Positions 34,315 to 44,937 of a stretch of DNA of 64,000 nt are shown here, one piece after another. The DNA comes from Clostridium sp. GTDB taxonomy: Bacteria > Bacillota_I > Bacilli_A > RF39 > UBA660. Below the pieces are notes generated by a model that was not told where the DNA came from, made no database searches, and saw nothing but the letters and a program-made list of their open reading frames with translations. Made by a program: the position numbers and the translations under genes. Location of the stretch: positions 1 to 64,000 of the forward strand of contig JAMPDH010000004.1 in NCBI GenBank assembly GCA_023665725.1, in the 5' to 3' direction. The stretch's first letter is position 1. Each line of letters opens with the position of its first letter.

Positions 34315-35338
34315 AAGTTGAACTATTTATTTCGTCATGTAAAGCCATATTAATACCATTTCCTATTACATCACTTAATTTTTCTATTATAAAATCTATT
34401 TCTTTTGGTGTAACCATTAAATTATATCCAATTGGAGTTAAAACCTCATATATTAATTCTTTTATTTCATCCTCATTTAATGTACCAATTATACCAAAAA
34501 GTTTTTTCTTATCCAAGTCACTAATATTTATATCTTTTTTTAAATAATTAACCCCATTCGGAACTAATTTACTTATAGGATTTTTTATAAATTCTTTGTT
34601 AAATGCATAATGTTTATACATATAATTAATTGTATCAGATACTATAACATTTGCATCTACTACTGTTGGGACTCCTATCGCAATTACTGGAATATTTAAC
34701 GTTTCTTTGCTTATTTCCTTTCTACTGTTACCTATACCACTTCCTGGATGTATTCCAGTATCAGTCATCTGTATTGTTTTATTTACTCTTTCAATTGAAG
34801 AAGAGGCAAGAGAATCTATTACTATTAAAAAATCTGGTTTAATTTTTTCTATTACACTTAGTATTATATCACTTGTTTCTATACCCGTTTGCCCCATAAC
34901 ACCTGGATTAATCGCACTTACTTTTGTAAATCCTATTATATTTTCAATTTCAAATAAATGTGATGTTACTATAATATTATTAATAGAAAGTGGCCCTAAA
35001 GAATCGGGTGTAGATTTATCATTTCCAAGGCCCACTATTAAGCAATATGGATTTTCTTTTATTTCAGTATTACTTATCATATTTTTAAGTTCATTAGAAA
35101 ATATTTTTTTTACCTTTTCTTTATTTTGAGTATCTGTTACATCATCAAACTCTATAGTTACATAGTTTCCTTCTTTTTTATTTATCTTTTCACCATTTTT
35201 TTTATCCATATAAACTCTAGTTATTTTTATATTTTCGTTTTCTTCTACATACTTTTTAATTTCATTATTATCTTTTATTGATTCAACAAGTAAGTCTGTC
35301 CTGATACTATATTTAGATAAATCTATTTTTTTATTCAT
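34313..35338 (-). CDS. gpr: Spore germination protease GPR
   Basis: 341 aa. N-terminal propeptide ends in YSIRTDLLVE, the conserved autoprocessing site of the A25 family. Then LIVGLGNDKSTPDSLGP, NPGVMGQTGIET, DFLIVIDSLASSS and TGIHPGSGIGN. GPR degrades small acid-soluble spore proteins on germination and is made as a zymogen in the forespore. It is divergent from rpsT, the common Firmicute arrangement. Near-diagnostic for endospore formation. Confidence 0.96.
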   Translation of the reverse strand: MNKKIDLSKYSIRTDLLVESIKDNNEIKKYVEENENIKITRVYMDKKNGEKINKKEGNYVTIEFDDVTDTQNKEKVKKIFSNELKNMISNTEIKENPYCLIVGLGNDKSTPDSLGPLSINNIIVTSHLFEIENIIGFTKVSAINPGVMGQTGIETSDIILSVIEKIKPDFLIVIDSLASSSIERVNKTIQMTDTGIHPGSGIGNSRKEISKETLNIPVIAIGVPTVVDANVIVSDTINYMYKHYAFNKEFIKNPISKLVPNGVNYLKKDINISDLDKKKLFGIIGTLNEDEIKELIYEVLTPIGYNLMVTPKEIDFIIEKLSDVIGNGINMALHDEINSST

Positions 35339-35391
35339 CTTATAATCACCATTTTTATTGTTATCAATAATAAAAAAAATATTAATTTTAA

Positions 35392-35420
35392 TTGCTTTTT
35401 TATATAAAATTTGTTAAAAT
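35392..35420 (+). promoter_or_regulatory. Promoter of rpsT
   Basis: Plus strand -35 TTGCTT (35392-35397), 17-bp spacer, -10 TAAAAT (35415-35420). Confidence 0.6.
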
Positions 35421-35455
35421 GTAGTAAGTGTTAATGAGGTGGAGGTGAGAGTGAC

Positions 35456-35716
35456 ATGCCAAATATGAAAAATGCTAAAAAGAAAGTTTTAGTTGATGCT
35501 AAAAAGAAACAAACTAATAATGACTATAAAGCAAGTATGAAAACTGCTATTAAAAACGTTGAGAAAGCTGTTAAAGCAAACGATAAAGATAAAGCAAACG
35601 AAAACTTAAAAATAGCTATTAAAAAAATTGATAAGGCAACAGGAGCTGGCGTTACTTCAAAAAACTACTGTGCACGTAATAAATCAAGATTAACTAAAAA
35701 AGTAAATCAAATGTAA
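35456..35716 (+). CDS. rpsT: 30S ribosomal protein S20
   Basis: 86 aa, lysine-rich helical protein (MPNMKNAKKKV, then KASMKTAIKNVEKAVKAND and ARNKSRLTKKVN). SD GGAGGTGAG. It binds 16S rRNA. Divergent from gpr. Confidence 0.95.
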   Translation: MPNMKNAKKKVLVDAKKKQTNNDYKASMKTAIKNVEKAVKANDKDKANENLKIAIKKIDKATGAGVTSKNYCARNKSRLTKKVNQM

Positions 35717-35777
35717 TTTGGTTTATTTTTTTTAATGTTTTTTATTTTTTTTGATATACTATTTATAGGTGAAATTT

Positions 35778-36698
35778 ATGAAGTTTAAAAATGTTATAAA
35801 GTTTTTAGTTTTTATTTGTTTAATAGGCGTTATTTACTTTTATCATAATGATATTTCAAATTATATATTTGAAAATTTTGTAATAAATAAAAATGTAAAA
35901 ATTAAAAGTCCTAATAATTATTATAAAAACTATGACTATGCTTATGTACAATTAACAGATAACTTTAGTCCTAAAAATAAACAAGATTTAATAAATATAT
36001 TTTATACTATACTAAATAATGGATGGTCTAGTTTTAGTTTTTATTGTGATAGCAAATATGAGGAATGCTATAACGATTTAAAATATTTAATATATGAAGA
36101 AGACACACTATCATATATAAATGATATGGTGAATCCATATAATAGTTATGAAAATATTTTCTTTGAGCCATCTAATTTTGGAAAATTTACTATTTCTGTC
36201 GCTAAATTATATAATGACAATGAAATAAATTATATAAATAATGAAATTGATAAAATAACGAATTCAATAATAACAGATGATATGACAACAGAAGAAAAAA
36301 TAAAAGTATTTCATGATTATATTATAAATTTAGTACAATATGATAAAGAATACGATGTAAATGATAAAAACAGTGTTTCAAATAAAGCAAATGGAGCTTT
36401 GTTAAATAAAAAAGCAGTTTGTTCTGGATATAGTGATTTAATGGCAATATTTTTAGATAGATTGGGAATAAATAACTATAAAATAATAAGTAAAGAACAT
36501 GTTTGGAACTTAGTTTATATAAATGGTAAGTGGTTACACTTAGATTTAACTTGGGATGATCCAACCACTTCAAATGGAAAACCTATTTTAATATACGATT
36601 TCTTTTTAATAACTACAGAAGAATTAGAAAATATAAGTAAAACTTTAAAAGATAACCAACATGTATATAATAAAAATGTTTATCTTGAAGCAAATTAA
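35778..36698 (+). CDS. Membrane-anchored transglutaminase-like protein
   Basis: 306 aa. AGGTGAA selects the ATG at 35778. One N-terminal membrane helix (IKFLVFICLIGVIYF), a spacer, and a transglutaminase-like core: Cys in KKAVCSGYSDLMAIFLDRLG, His in EHVWNLVYINGKW and Asp in HLDLTWDDP. Such proteins act as cysteine proteases or crosslinkers outside the cell; the spore-forming context is suggestive but not decisive. Its upstream ATAGGTGAAATTTATGAA is almost the same as that of rodA at 38.4 kb. Confidence 0.8.
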   Translation: MKFKNVIKFLVFICLIGVIYFYHNDISNYIFENFVINKNVKIKSPNNYYKNYDYAYVQLTDNFSPKNKQDLINIFYTILNNGWSSFSFYCDSKYEECYNDLKYLIYEEDTLSYINDMVNPYNSYENIFFEPSNFGKFTISVAKLYNDNEINYINNEIDKITNSIITDDMTTEEKIKVFHDYIINLVQYDKEYDVNDKNSVSNKANGALLNKKAVCSGYSDLMAIFLDRLGINNYKIISKEHVWNLVYINGKWLHLDLTWDDPTTSNGKPILIYDFFLITTEELENISKTLKDNQHVYNKNVYLEAN

Positions 36699-36720
36699 AA
36701 AGTGAAAACTCACTTTTTTT
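36694..36720. terminator. Bidirectional terminator
   Basis: AAAAAGTGA and TCACTTTTTTT overlap the stops of the convergent transglutaminase and kinase genes. Confidence 0.75.
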
Positions 36721-37939
36721 AAATTGTTGTATTTTTATTAAGTACCACTGTTGTAGATGTACCTTTTCCTAAAACAGAGGAATATTGTAAAGTTCCATTG
36801 TGAGCCTCTATTATTTCATTAGAAAGCGCTACTCCTAATCCTGTTCCATCTGGTTTAGTTGTAAAAAAAGGTTCTTTTAATTTTTTTAGATTTTCTTTAC
36901 TAATTCCAACTCCATTATCTTGTATATTAATTTTAATTAAGCTATCAGTTTGTTCTAAATTTATAATTATTTTACCGTTTTCATCTATTGATTCAATACT
37001 ATTTTTTAATATATTAATAAATACTTGTAATAATCTATTGTAATCCCCCTCTATGAATATTTCATCGTCTATAGTATCGAATTTTAATTTTATACCTTTT
37101 TGCTTTAATAGTGGTTTAAAATTATCTACTACTTCTTCCATGAGTAAATTAATATCTAATATATCTTTTTCAATATTTATTTTATTTAATGATAAAAAAT
37201 CTTGAAGTAATATTAATACCCTATTAATTTCTTCTTTCATTATAGGTACATATTTTTTACTATGTTCTATATTTTCTACATCAAACATATCTAAATATCC
37301 CTTACAAACAGCTATAGGATTTTTAATTTCATGTGTTATTTTAAATATACTTTCCCTTAAATCCTTTACATTTTGAAAATCTTTTAAACTTTTATATATT
37401 GTAATAATTTGATCAAATTTTTCTATTAAAGTTGCCATTAAATATATTACAAAATAATATATAATACATATTATTATTATTTGAAACAAGTTAAATCCTG
37501 CTATTAACATCCAGGAAAATGAAACCATAGTATTTAATATTATAAATAATTGTATATAGTTTTTTTTACATTCCTTATATTTTAATTGAAATAAATACAA
37601 AATAAAATATGTAAGATATTCTATTAACACTATATATATTCCAACTGTAAATGAACTATAATATACAATTCCTAAAATAAACAATAAAAGTATTGTAAAC
37701 TTTCTGTTTAAAATACAAGCAAATATCAATGGTACATTAAACATAAGTTTAGGAAGTATTAATGAATACGAATCGCCATATCTAAATATTAAATAACACG
37801 ATGTCACAAGTGCGAAATCTATAAATAATTCCCTTTTTTTAATTGATGTATTTTCTGTATATATTTCATAAATCAAATAACATAATAACGGAAATAGTAT
37901 AAATATACTATTCATTAATATAATTTTTAAAATATCCAC
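36719..37939 (-). CDS. Membrane sensor histidine kinase, candidate sporulation kinase
   Basis: 406 aa. A perfect AAGGAGG 5 nt before the GTG at 37939 rejects the longer ATG frame. Six or so membrane helices (residues about 5-180) make up the sensor; there is no PAS domain. The kinase core is complete: KITHEIKNPIAVCKGYL (H-box), LQVFINILKNSIES (N), IQDNGVGISKENL (G1), EPFFTTKPDGTGLGVALS (F/G2). Membrane topology and H-box (HEIKNPI) resemble KinB-type sporulation kinases. No response regulator is adjacent, also typical of phosphorelay kinases. A consensus Spo0A box lies upstream. Confidence 0.85.
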   Translation of the reverse strand: MDILKIILMNSIFILFPLLCYLIYEIYTENTSIKKRELFIDFALVTSCYLIFRYGDSYSLILPKLMFNVPLIFACILNRKFTILLLFILGIVYYSSFTVGIYIVLIEYLTYFILYLFQLKYKECKKNYIQLFIILNTMVSFSWMLIAGFNLFQIIIICIIYYFVIYLMATLIEKFDQIITIYKSLKDFQNVKDLRESIFKITHEIKNPIAVCKGYLDMFDVENIEHSKKYVPIMKEEINRVLILLQDFLSLNKINIEKDILDINLLMEEVVDNFKPLLKQKGIKLKFDTIDDEIFIEGDYNRLLQVFINILKNSIESIDENGKIIINLEQTDSLIKINIQDNGVGISKENLKKLKEPFFTTKPDGTGLGVALSNEIIEAHNGTLQYSSVLGKGTSTTVVLNKNTTI

Positions 37940-37986
37940 ATTTTCCTCCTTGTTACATCCATATATTAACATATTACTATGTCATA

Positions 37987-38000
37987 TTTTGTCGAATAAA
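37987..38000 (+). promoter_or_regulatory. Spo0A box upstream of the sensor kinase
   Basis: TTTTGTCGAATAAA contains TGTCGAA (37990-37996), a full match to the Spo0A consensus, about 50 bp before the kinase start and directly after the terminator of the preceding gene. Confidence 0.65.
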
Positions 38001-38028
38001 GAAAAAATGTGAAGAATTTAATCACATT
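38001..38028 (-). terminator. Terminator of the EIIB-like gene
   Basis: Minus strand AATGTGA and TCACATT arms then TTTTTTC; the stem begins inside the last codons and stop. Confidence 0.75.
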
Positions 38029-38336
38029 AAGTCATCTATATGTTTTTTTAATTGTTTAGCATCACTACCAAAAATTATCTTTAATTGGTTATCAACTTCT
38101 ACTATTCCTTGAGCTCCCATCTTTTGAATCGCTTCTTTATTAACAGTTTCAGTTGTTTTTAAGTTGACAATAAATCTTGATTTTTGTACATCATAGCTTA
38201 TTATATTATCTTTACCACCTAAACATTCAACTAATTTATTTATTTCTATTTTAAAATCTTTATTTTTAGATTTTGCTATTGCTATTGCTATTATAAGAAG
38301 TACAACTATTATTATTGCATACTGTAAATATTCCAT
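38022..38336 (-). CDS. Membrane-anchored PTS EIIB-like domain without the active Cys
   Basis: 104 aa. One membrane helix (residues 5-21), then a glucose-family EIIB fold (INKLVECLGGKDNIISYDVQKSRFIVNLKTTETVNKEAIQKMGAQGIVEVDNQLKIIFG-type). The phosphorylatable Cys of the usual CxTRLR motif is absent (VQKSRF), so it cannot take phosphate in the normal way. Stand-alone EIIB-like proteins of this kind occur in Firmicutes with unknown role. Monocistronic with its own terminator. Confidence 0.75.
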   Translation of the reverse strand: MEYLQYAIIIVVLLIIAIAIAKSKNKDFKIEINKLVECLGGKDNIISYDVQKSRFIVNLKTTETVNKEAIQKMGAQGIVEVDNQLKIIFGSDAKQLKKHIDDLM

Positions 38337-38448
38337 TATTAATCACCTAAATTAATTATACTACATTAATTCATGTTTTAGCAAACTTATTTTTATATAC
38401 TTGAATATTTACTCTAATTTATGTCAAACATTATAATAGGTGAAATTT

Positions 38449-39573
38449 ATGAAAAGATTAGAAAAATTTAAAATAGATAAATTTTTTCTCATTGCTATAA
38501 TTATATTTATGATAATTAGTATAATAAATATATATAGTGCGAATAAGCTACTTTATAGTGTTTCTAATCTTGCTTTAAGACAAATTATATGGTACATAAT
38601 TGGATTTATATTAGTTGCTATAATATTTATTATAAAAAATAAAACTATATATAAATATATAAATATTTTATATATAATTGGTAATATATTACTTGTTTGT
38701 TTACTTTTATTCGCACCTGTTATAAATAATACTAAGTCTTGGTTTTCAATTCCAGGTATTGGCACTATACAACCAAGTGAGTTTATGAAAATAATACTTA
38801 TTATTATGCTTGCAAAAACTATAGATAAATTCAATAGTACTCATGAAAATCCAACTGTTTTTGAAGAATTTATTTTGATACTGAAGGTCTTATTTATTAC
38901 TTTTATTCCTGCAATTTTAACATTTTTACAACCAGATACTGGTATTGTACTTATATATTTACTTATTACATTTGTAATGCTTTTTATATCTGGTATAAGA
39001 TATAGATGGTTTTTTCTTTTGTTTATTTTACTTGGAAGTATTGTTGCTTTTATACTTATATTATTTTTTTTAAATAACGATTTATTTATAGATATATTTG
39101 GGACTAGTTTTTTCTTAAGAATTGATAGATTAATAGATTGGAATAATAATAGTGGTTATCAGTTAACTAATGGAATAGCTGCTATAGGAAGTGGTGGATT
39201 ATTTGGATTTGGTATAGCTAATACTCCTATTTACTTTCCTGAACCACAAACTGATTTTATATTTGCAGTATTTGCAAATAACTTCGGTTTTATTGGTTCA
39301 ATTGCTTTAATTTCATTTATAGCTTTATTTGATATTAAATTAATTCAACTTGCTAAAAAAACAAAACTAGGGATTAATTCTTATGTCATATCTGGAATTA
39401 TAGGAATGCTTTTATATCAACAATTTCAAAATATTGGTATGACTTTTGGTGTTATTCCTATTACTGGTATAACCCTTCCATTTATAAGTTATGGAGGATC
39501 TAGTTTACTTAGTTATATGTTAATTATTGGTATTATATTTAATATTTCTAATGAAATTGAAACAAAAAAATAA
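38449..39573 (+). CDS. rodA: SEDS glycosyltransferase RodA
   Basis: 374 aa. AGGTGAA places the start at 38449. Ten membrane helices; SEDS signatures GTIQPSEFMKI, FLQPDTGIVL, FPEPQTDFIFAVFANNFGFIG and QNIGMTFGVIPITGITLPFISYGGSS. The last is of the RodA kind; SpoVE/FtsW relatives are the alternative. It polymerises peptidoglycan glycan strands from lipid II during elongation with a PBP2 and MreC/MreD. Confidence 0.88.
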   Translation: MKRLEKFKIDKFFLIAIIIFMIISIINIYSANKLLYSVSNLALRQIIWYIIGFILVAIIFIIKNKTIYKYINILYIIGNILLVCLLLFAPVINNTKSWFSIPGIGTIQPSEFMKIILIIMLAKTIDKFNSTHENPTVFEEFILILKVLFITFIPAILTFLQPDTGIVLIYLLITFVMLFISGIRYRWFFLLFILLGSIVAFILILFFLNNDLFIDIFGTSFFLRIDRLIDWNNNSGYQLTNGIAAIGSGGLFGFGIANTPIYFPEPQTDFIFAVFANNFGFIGSIALISFIALFDIKLIQLAKKTKLGINSYVISGIIGMLLYQQFQNIGMTFGVIPITGITLPFISYGGSSLLSYMLIIGIIFNISNEIETKK

Positions 39574-39590
39574 GGAAAATTTTCCTTATT
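39569..39590. terminator. Palindromic hairpin after rodA
   Basis: A 22-bp perfect palindrome (AATAAGGAAAA/TTTTCCTTATT) spanning the rodA stop; no T-run on the plus strand, so a stabilising 3' stem or weak terminator. Confidence 0.45.
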
Positions 39591-39604
39591 ATGTAACGAT
39601 ATTT

Positions 39605-40450
39605 TTACTTTAATTCATTTAATTGTTCTTTTGATATTTCTGTTACTTTAATTATGAAATCATCCGTTGAACCTTCTTTTAACATATTTTTAGCTATTTC
39701 AATTGCTTTATTAAAACTTCCTTGTTCAATACCCTCGGTAAGCCCCTCAGTACGGCCTTCATTTCTAGCTGAATTACATAATTTTCTTTGTACATTTTCA
39801 TAATCATATTCATCTATAAATTTACTATCCATACTTAATCTCTCCAATTCTTCTACTATTACCTTATTATCATTATCTTTTTTTTCTATTATTTCTTGTA
39901 AATCTTTTGATCCCAATAACCATAATCTTTTATCAATTTTACTACATTTATCATAACACATCTCATGATATGGTTTCAAGTATATTTCATGAATTTCTAA
40001 ATCATCATATTCTAACTCATAATCTTTATTATATAACTTATAGTTTATATTCATTATTGCTTTATTAGTTCTATTATAATAATTATTTAACATTACTAAT
40101 TTTATATTAGGAGGATTATCATAATTTTCTCCTCTATCAAATCCATGACTTGCTTTTCTATATAAATATTGTCTTCCCTTTATTTCTACTGATTTGCTAT
40201 ATTCTCGATTTAATTCTATTATAACAAATTCATTATTCTCACCATTATTAAATAATAAATCAAATCTATAATCCTTTATTCTACTTCCTGTATTATCTTC
40301 GTTATCTATTAATATATAATTAGTTAAATCTATTCCTGTTTTTTCTTTTATTATTTCTTGTAACCAATACCTTGTTCTTTCATTTTTATATAAGTATTTA
40401 AATGTTGTATCTGATATCATTTGAGTATCTATTATTTTATTATTAATCAT
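39605..40450 (-). CDS. Rpn/PD-(D/E)XK nuclease family protein
   Basis: 281 aa. Rpn/PDDEXK_2 (formerly transposase_31) family: start DTTFKYLYKNERTR, active-site strands RFDLLFNNGENNEFVIIELN, then QYLYRKASHGF, and the typical C-terminal tail EGRTEGLTEGIEQGSFNKAIEIAKNMLKEG. These are recombination-promoting nucleases, abundant and fast-evolving in gut bacteria. The catalytic Q/K after the E is replaced by N-R (IELNRE), so activity is uncertain. SD AGGAGG; promoter-like TTTGTA-17-TATATT upstream. Confidence 0.85.
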   Translation of the reverse strand: MINNKIIDTQMISDTTFKYLYKNERTRYWLQEIIKEKTGIDLTNYILIDNEDNTGSRIKDYRFDLLFNNGENNEFVIIELNREYSKSVEIKGRQYLYRKASHGFDRGENYDNPPNIKLVMLNNYYNRTNKAIMNINYKLYNKDYELEYDDLEIHEIYLKPYHEMCYDKCSKIDKRLWLLGSKDLQEIIEKKDNDNKVIVEELERLSMDSKFIDEYDYENVQRKLCNSARNEGRTEGLTEGIEQGSFNKAIEIAKNMLKEGSTDDFIIKVTEISKEQLNELK

Positions 40451-40520
40451 TTTTTTACCTCCTACTTATTACATACAATATAACTTCTCTATTTCCTTTT
40501 ACAAACTTAAAATTTTTTAA

Positions 40521-40551
40521 AAATCGTAAAAAAAAGAATGGTTTTCCCATT
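40521..40551 (-). terminator. Terminator of the IscS-thioredoxin-CcdA operon
   Basis: Minus strand GAATGG/CCATTC hairpin with loop GAAAA, followed by eight Ts. Confidence 0.85.
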
Positions 40552-40557
40552 CAACTT

Positions 40558-41748
40558 TTAAAAATTAAACATTAACCATTCTGGTTTAAATATCATAAGA
40601 ATTCCTATTAAAAGCATTATAATTCCACCTATTAAATGAGAATACTTAGTATATCTAGTAGATATTGCTTTTATATTTAAAGTAAACATTGCTATAAAGA
40701 AAACAATTAAATCATCTATTAAAAAGAATAATATATAAATAAATATATAAATACATTTTTCAAATAGGGATACATCATTAAGCGCTAAAACATTTGTAAA
40801 TAATACTGGTAATCCTGCGGAGCAAGCTAGTTCTATAGCATTTACTGATATAGCTAAAATTATAACTCCAAGCATTGCAAGAAAAAAACTTTTTTCTGAT
40901 GTAAATTTTTTTATCTTTTCTATTATTTTTTTTCTTTTAGTATTATCTACTACTTCACAACCAGAACCTTCTTTTAAAGATTTTATAAAACCTTTTATAT
41001 TTATAAAAGCCCCAATTAAGGCAATTAACCCAATGAATATTTTAAGCCAATCTATAGTTGTTAATAACTTTGTTGCAACTCTTAACCATATAAACATAAA
41101 TGCTAAATATATAACAGCTGAAGTTACTAAGAATGTTATACCAAGTGCCCACATTCTTTTTTTATTTTTCATATTAAATAACATAGTTATTAAAAATATT
41201 AATACCCACATAGCACATGGATTAAATCCATCAATTGTACCTATTATTATCGATAGTATTGGTAAAGATACCTTTGAAACATCTATATCTCCAAAAACAG
41301 TAGAAACCTTACCTATTTCTCCGTTTTTAATACTAAAATCTGATACATCAACACCATTTAATATATCATTTATAACATCATAAGATTCTTCTAATGAATA
41401 CTTATTAACTAGTTTTTCAATACTTTCCTTTACCCCATCACTATATCCAATATAATAATAATCCCCTATAACTGTAAATGGTACAAGTGATGAATCAATT
41501 TTTAGTTTTTCTTTTACATCTATCATTAGATTTCTATTTTCTTTATTTTCATTAATTTCATATAGATGTAACTTAATATTATTAGAACTGCTTAATTCGT
41601 TTAAAAATTCAATTTCAGCTTTACAATGGCTACATGTATTAGAATGAAATAAATATATGTTTACTTGCTCTTTTGCTTCCACATTTGTAGAAGGAATTAC
41701 AAATAATAAAGACATAATTATTATTAATAAATATTTAATTTTTTTCAT
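40558..41748 (-). CDS. CcdA/DsbD-like thiol electron transporter with N-terminal thioredoxin domain
   Basis: 396 aa. Signal-type N-terminus (LLIIIMSLLFVIPSTNVEA), then an extracytoplasmic thioredoxin-like domain with FHSNTCSHCKAE (CxxC), then six or more membrane helices with the paired Cys of CcdA/DsbD (DGFNPCAMWVL; ELACSAGLPVLF). It would carry reducing power from cytoplasmic thioredoxin across the membrane. It overlaps the upstream thioredoxin-like gene, its likely donor, by 14 bp. In Bacillus, CcdA-StoA serves spore cortex formation; a similar role is only a guess here. Confidence 0.85.
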   Translation of the reverse strand: MKKIKYLLIIIMSLLFVIPSTNVEAKEQVNIYLFHSNTCSHCKAEIEFLNELSSSNNIKLHLYEINENKENRNLMIDVKEKLKIDSSLVPFTVIGDYYYIGYSDGVKESIEKLVNKYSLEESYDVINDILNGVDVSDFSIKNGEIGKVSTVFGDIDVSKVSLPILSIIIGTIDGFNPCAMWVLIFLITMLFNMKNKKRMWALGITFLVTSAVIYLAFMFIWLRVATKLLTTIDWLKIFIGLIALIGAFINIKGFIKSLKEGSGCEVVDNTKRKKIIEKIKKFTSEKSFFLAMLGVIILAISVNAIELACSAGLPVLFTNVLALNDVSLFEKCIYIFIYILFFLIDDLIVFFIAMFTLNIKAISTRYTKYSHLIGGIIMLLIGILMIFKPEWLMFNF

Positions 41749-42010
41749 TTTTAATTTCCTCTATTACTTTTATTATTTCTTTTTTACTTTTTTCACCTTT
41801 TAAGCGAATTATTTCATTATCATTTTTATCTAAAAATATCATAACTGGTATAATTGTTCCTACATTCCATTTTTCTACTTCTAAAGTATCAATATCATAG
41901 TCGTAATCTATAATATCTATATCAGGATATAGTTCTTTTATCTCATTTATTGTTTTTTTCATGACTAAGCATCCACTACACCACATTGCATTAAACTTTA
42001 ATATTTTCAA
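41735..42010 (-). CDS. Thioredoxin-like protein
   Basis: 91 aa with a TTG start at 42010, fixed by TAGGTGA. KILKFNAMWCSGCLVMKKTINEI has the CxxC; cis-Pro region GTIIPVMIFLDKNDNE. No signal peptide, so cytoplasmic. Between IscS and the CcdA-like gene with 9-bp gap and 14-bp overlap. Expected to pass electrons to CcdA. Confidence 0.88.
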   Translation of the reverse strand: MKILKFNAMWCSGCLVMKKTINEIKELYPDIDIIDYDYDIDTLEVEKWNVGTIIPVMIFLDKNDNEIIRLKGEKSKKEIIKVIEEIKNEKN

Positions 42011-42019
42011 TATAATCAC

Positions 42020-43141
42020 CTACTTTAACATTAAATTATTATAATTTTTATCAAATGATTTTAAAAATAAATCTAATTCTTCCTTAGTTGTATAATAAGA
42101 TATACTTACTCTTAAACTTGATTGTGCCCTTTTTTCATCATTAGTAAGTGCGAAAACTGGCTTTGATATATCCCCTGTTGAACATGCACTTTGTGTAGAT
42201 ATATATATATCATCTTCTTCAAATGCATGCAACATAGTTTCGGGTTTTATTCCTACTACACTAAAGTTAAGAATATATGGTATTGAAAAATCGTTACTAT
42301 TAATATAAATATTTTCATATTTTTTTAAATGTTCTTTTAAATACATGTTTTTTTCATTTACATCTTTATATTTTTTTTCTAGATTAATATGTTCTAAACG
42401 CAGTGCCTTAGAAATGGAAATTATTAATGGTGTTGCTGGGGTACCACTTCTATAAACAGTTGTACTTTTACCACCATGTATTATTGGTTCTAAATTTATT
42501 TTTTCTTTTTTTATTAAACATCCAATTCCTTTTAATCCATATATTTTATGAGCTGAAAAACTCAATAAATCTATATTTTCAATTGGTATATTAACTTTTC
42601 CTATTGATTGTGTAGCATCAACATGGAAAAAACATTTGGGATATTCTTTTATAATATTCGCTATTTCTTCAATCGGTTGTAGTAACCCTATCTCACTATT
42701 TACAGAAGCTACACTTACAAGTATTGTATCATTTCTTAACAGACTCTTTAAATTATCTAAATCAATCATTCCATTTTCATCAAGCTTTACAAAATCAATC
42801 TCAAATCCTTTATTTGCTAAATAGTTTAAAGGGCCATATATTGATGAATGTTCTAAAGGAGTTGTTATTATATGCTTACCCCTATTTTGATATTTAAAAG
42901 CAATACCTTTTATAGCTAGATTATTTGATTCACTTGAACCACTTGTATATATTACCTCATTTGGTTTAACATTTAATATAGAAGCTATTTGCTCTGTTGC
43001 ATCACTTATTAATTTTTTACTTTTTACACCTAAAAAGTGTAAAGAATTGGGATTTCCTACATATTCTAAACAAACTCTATTAAACGTTTCAAGAACATCT
43101 TTATTAACGGGGGTTGTTGCACTATAATCCAAATATACCAC
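42020..43141 (-). CDS. Cysteine desulfurase (NifS/IscS family)
   Basis: 373 aa; TAGGTGA sets the GTG start at 43141. PLP enzyme: LDYSATTPVN, TSGSSESNNLAIKG, SVNSEIGLLQPIEEI, the PLP lysine in SFSAHKIYGLKG and the sulfur-accepting Cys in TQSACSTG. It releases sulfur from cysteine for Fe-S clusters or tRNA thiolation. No IscU or MnmA gene is next to it, so the acceptor is open. It heads an operon with a thioredoxin and a CcdA-like transporter. Confidence 0.92.
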   Translation of the reverse strand: MVYLDYSATTPVNKDVLETFNRVCLEYVGNPNSLHFLGVKSKKLISDATEQIASILNVKPNEVIYTSGSSESNNLAIKGIAFKYQNRGKHIITTPLEHSSIYGPLNYLANKGFEIDFVKLDENGMIDLDNLKSLLRNDTILVSVASVNSEIGLLQPIEEIANIIKEYPKCFFHVDATQSIGKVNIPIENIDLLSFSAHKIYGLKGIGCLIKKEKINLEPIIHGGKSTTVYRSGTPATPLIISISKALRLEHINLEKKYKDVNEKNMYLKEHLKKYENIYINSNDFSIPYILNFSVVGIKPETMLHAFEEDDIYISTQSACSTGDISKPVFALTNDEKRAQSSLRVSISYYTTKEELDLFLKSFDKNYNNLMLK

Positions 43142-43204
43142 TATAATCACCTAATATTTATTATATCATACTATTTTCATAAAGTATTAAAAAAGTATAA
43201 ATAT

Positions 43205-44905
<1,701 letters not shown>

Positions 44906-44913
44906 TTATTATA

Positions 44914-44937
44914 AAAGGAACCATTAATCTGGTTCCA
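44914..44937 (-). terminator. Terminator of the CDF transporter gene
   Basis: Minus strand GGAACCA/TGGTTCC arms then TTTT; the stem overlaps the stop codon. Confidence 0.75.

Noticed and set aside
34707-35129. 140-aa plus-strand open frame
   Set aside because: Antisense to gpr; no SD and no domain.
39605-40450. Active transposon, because the Rpn family was once called transposase
   Set aside because: No terminal inverted repeats or target duplications visible; family is now viewed as nucleases.
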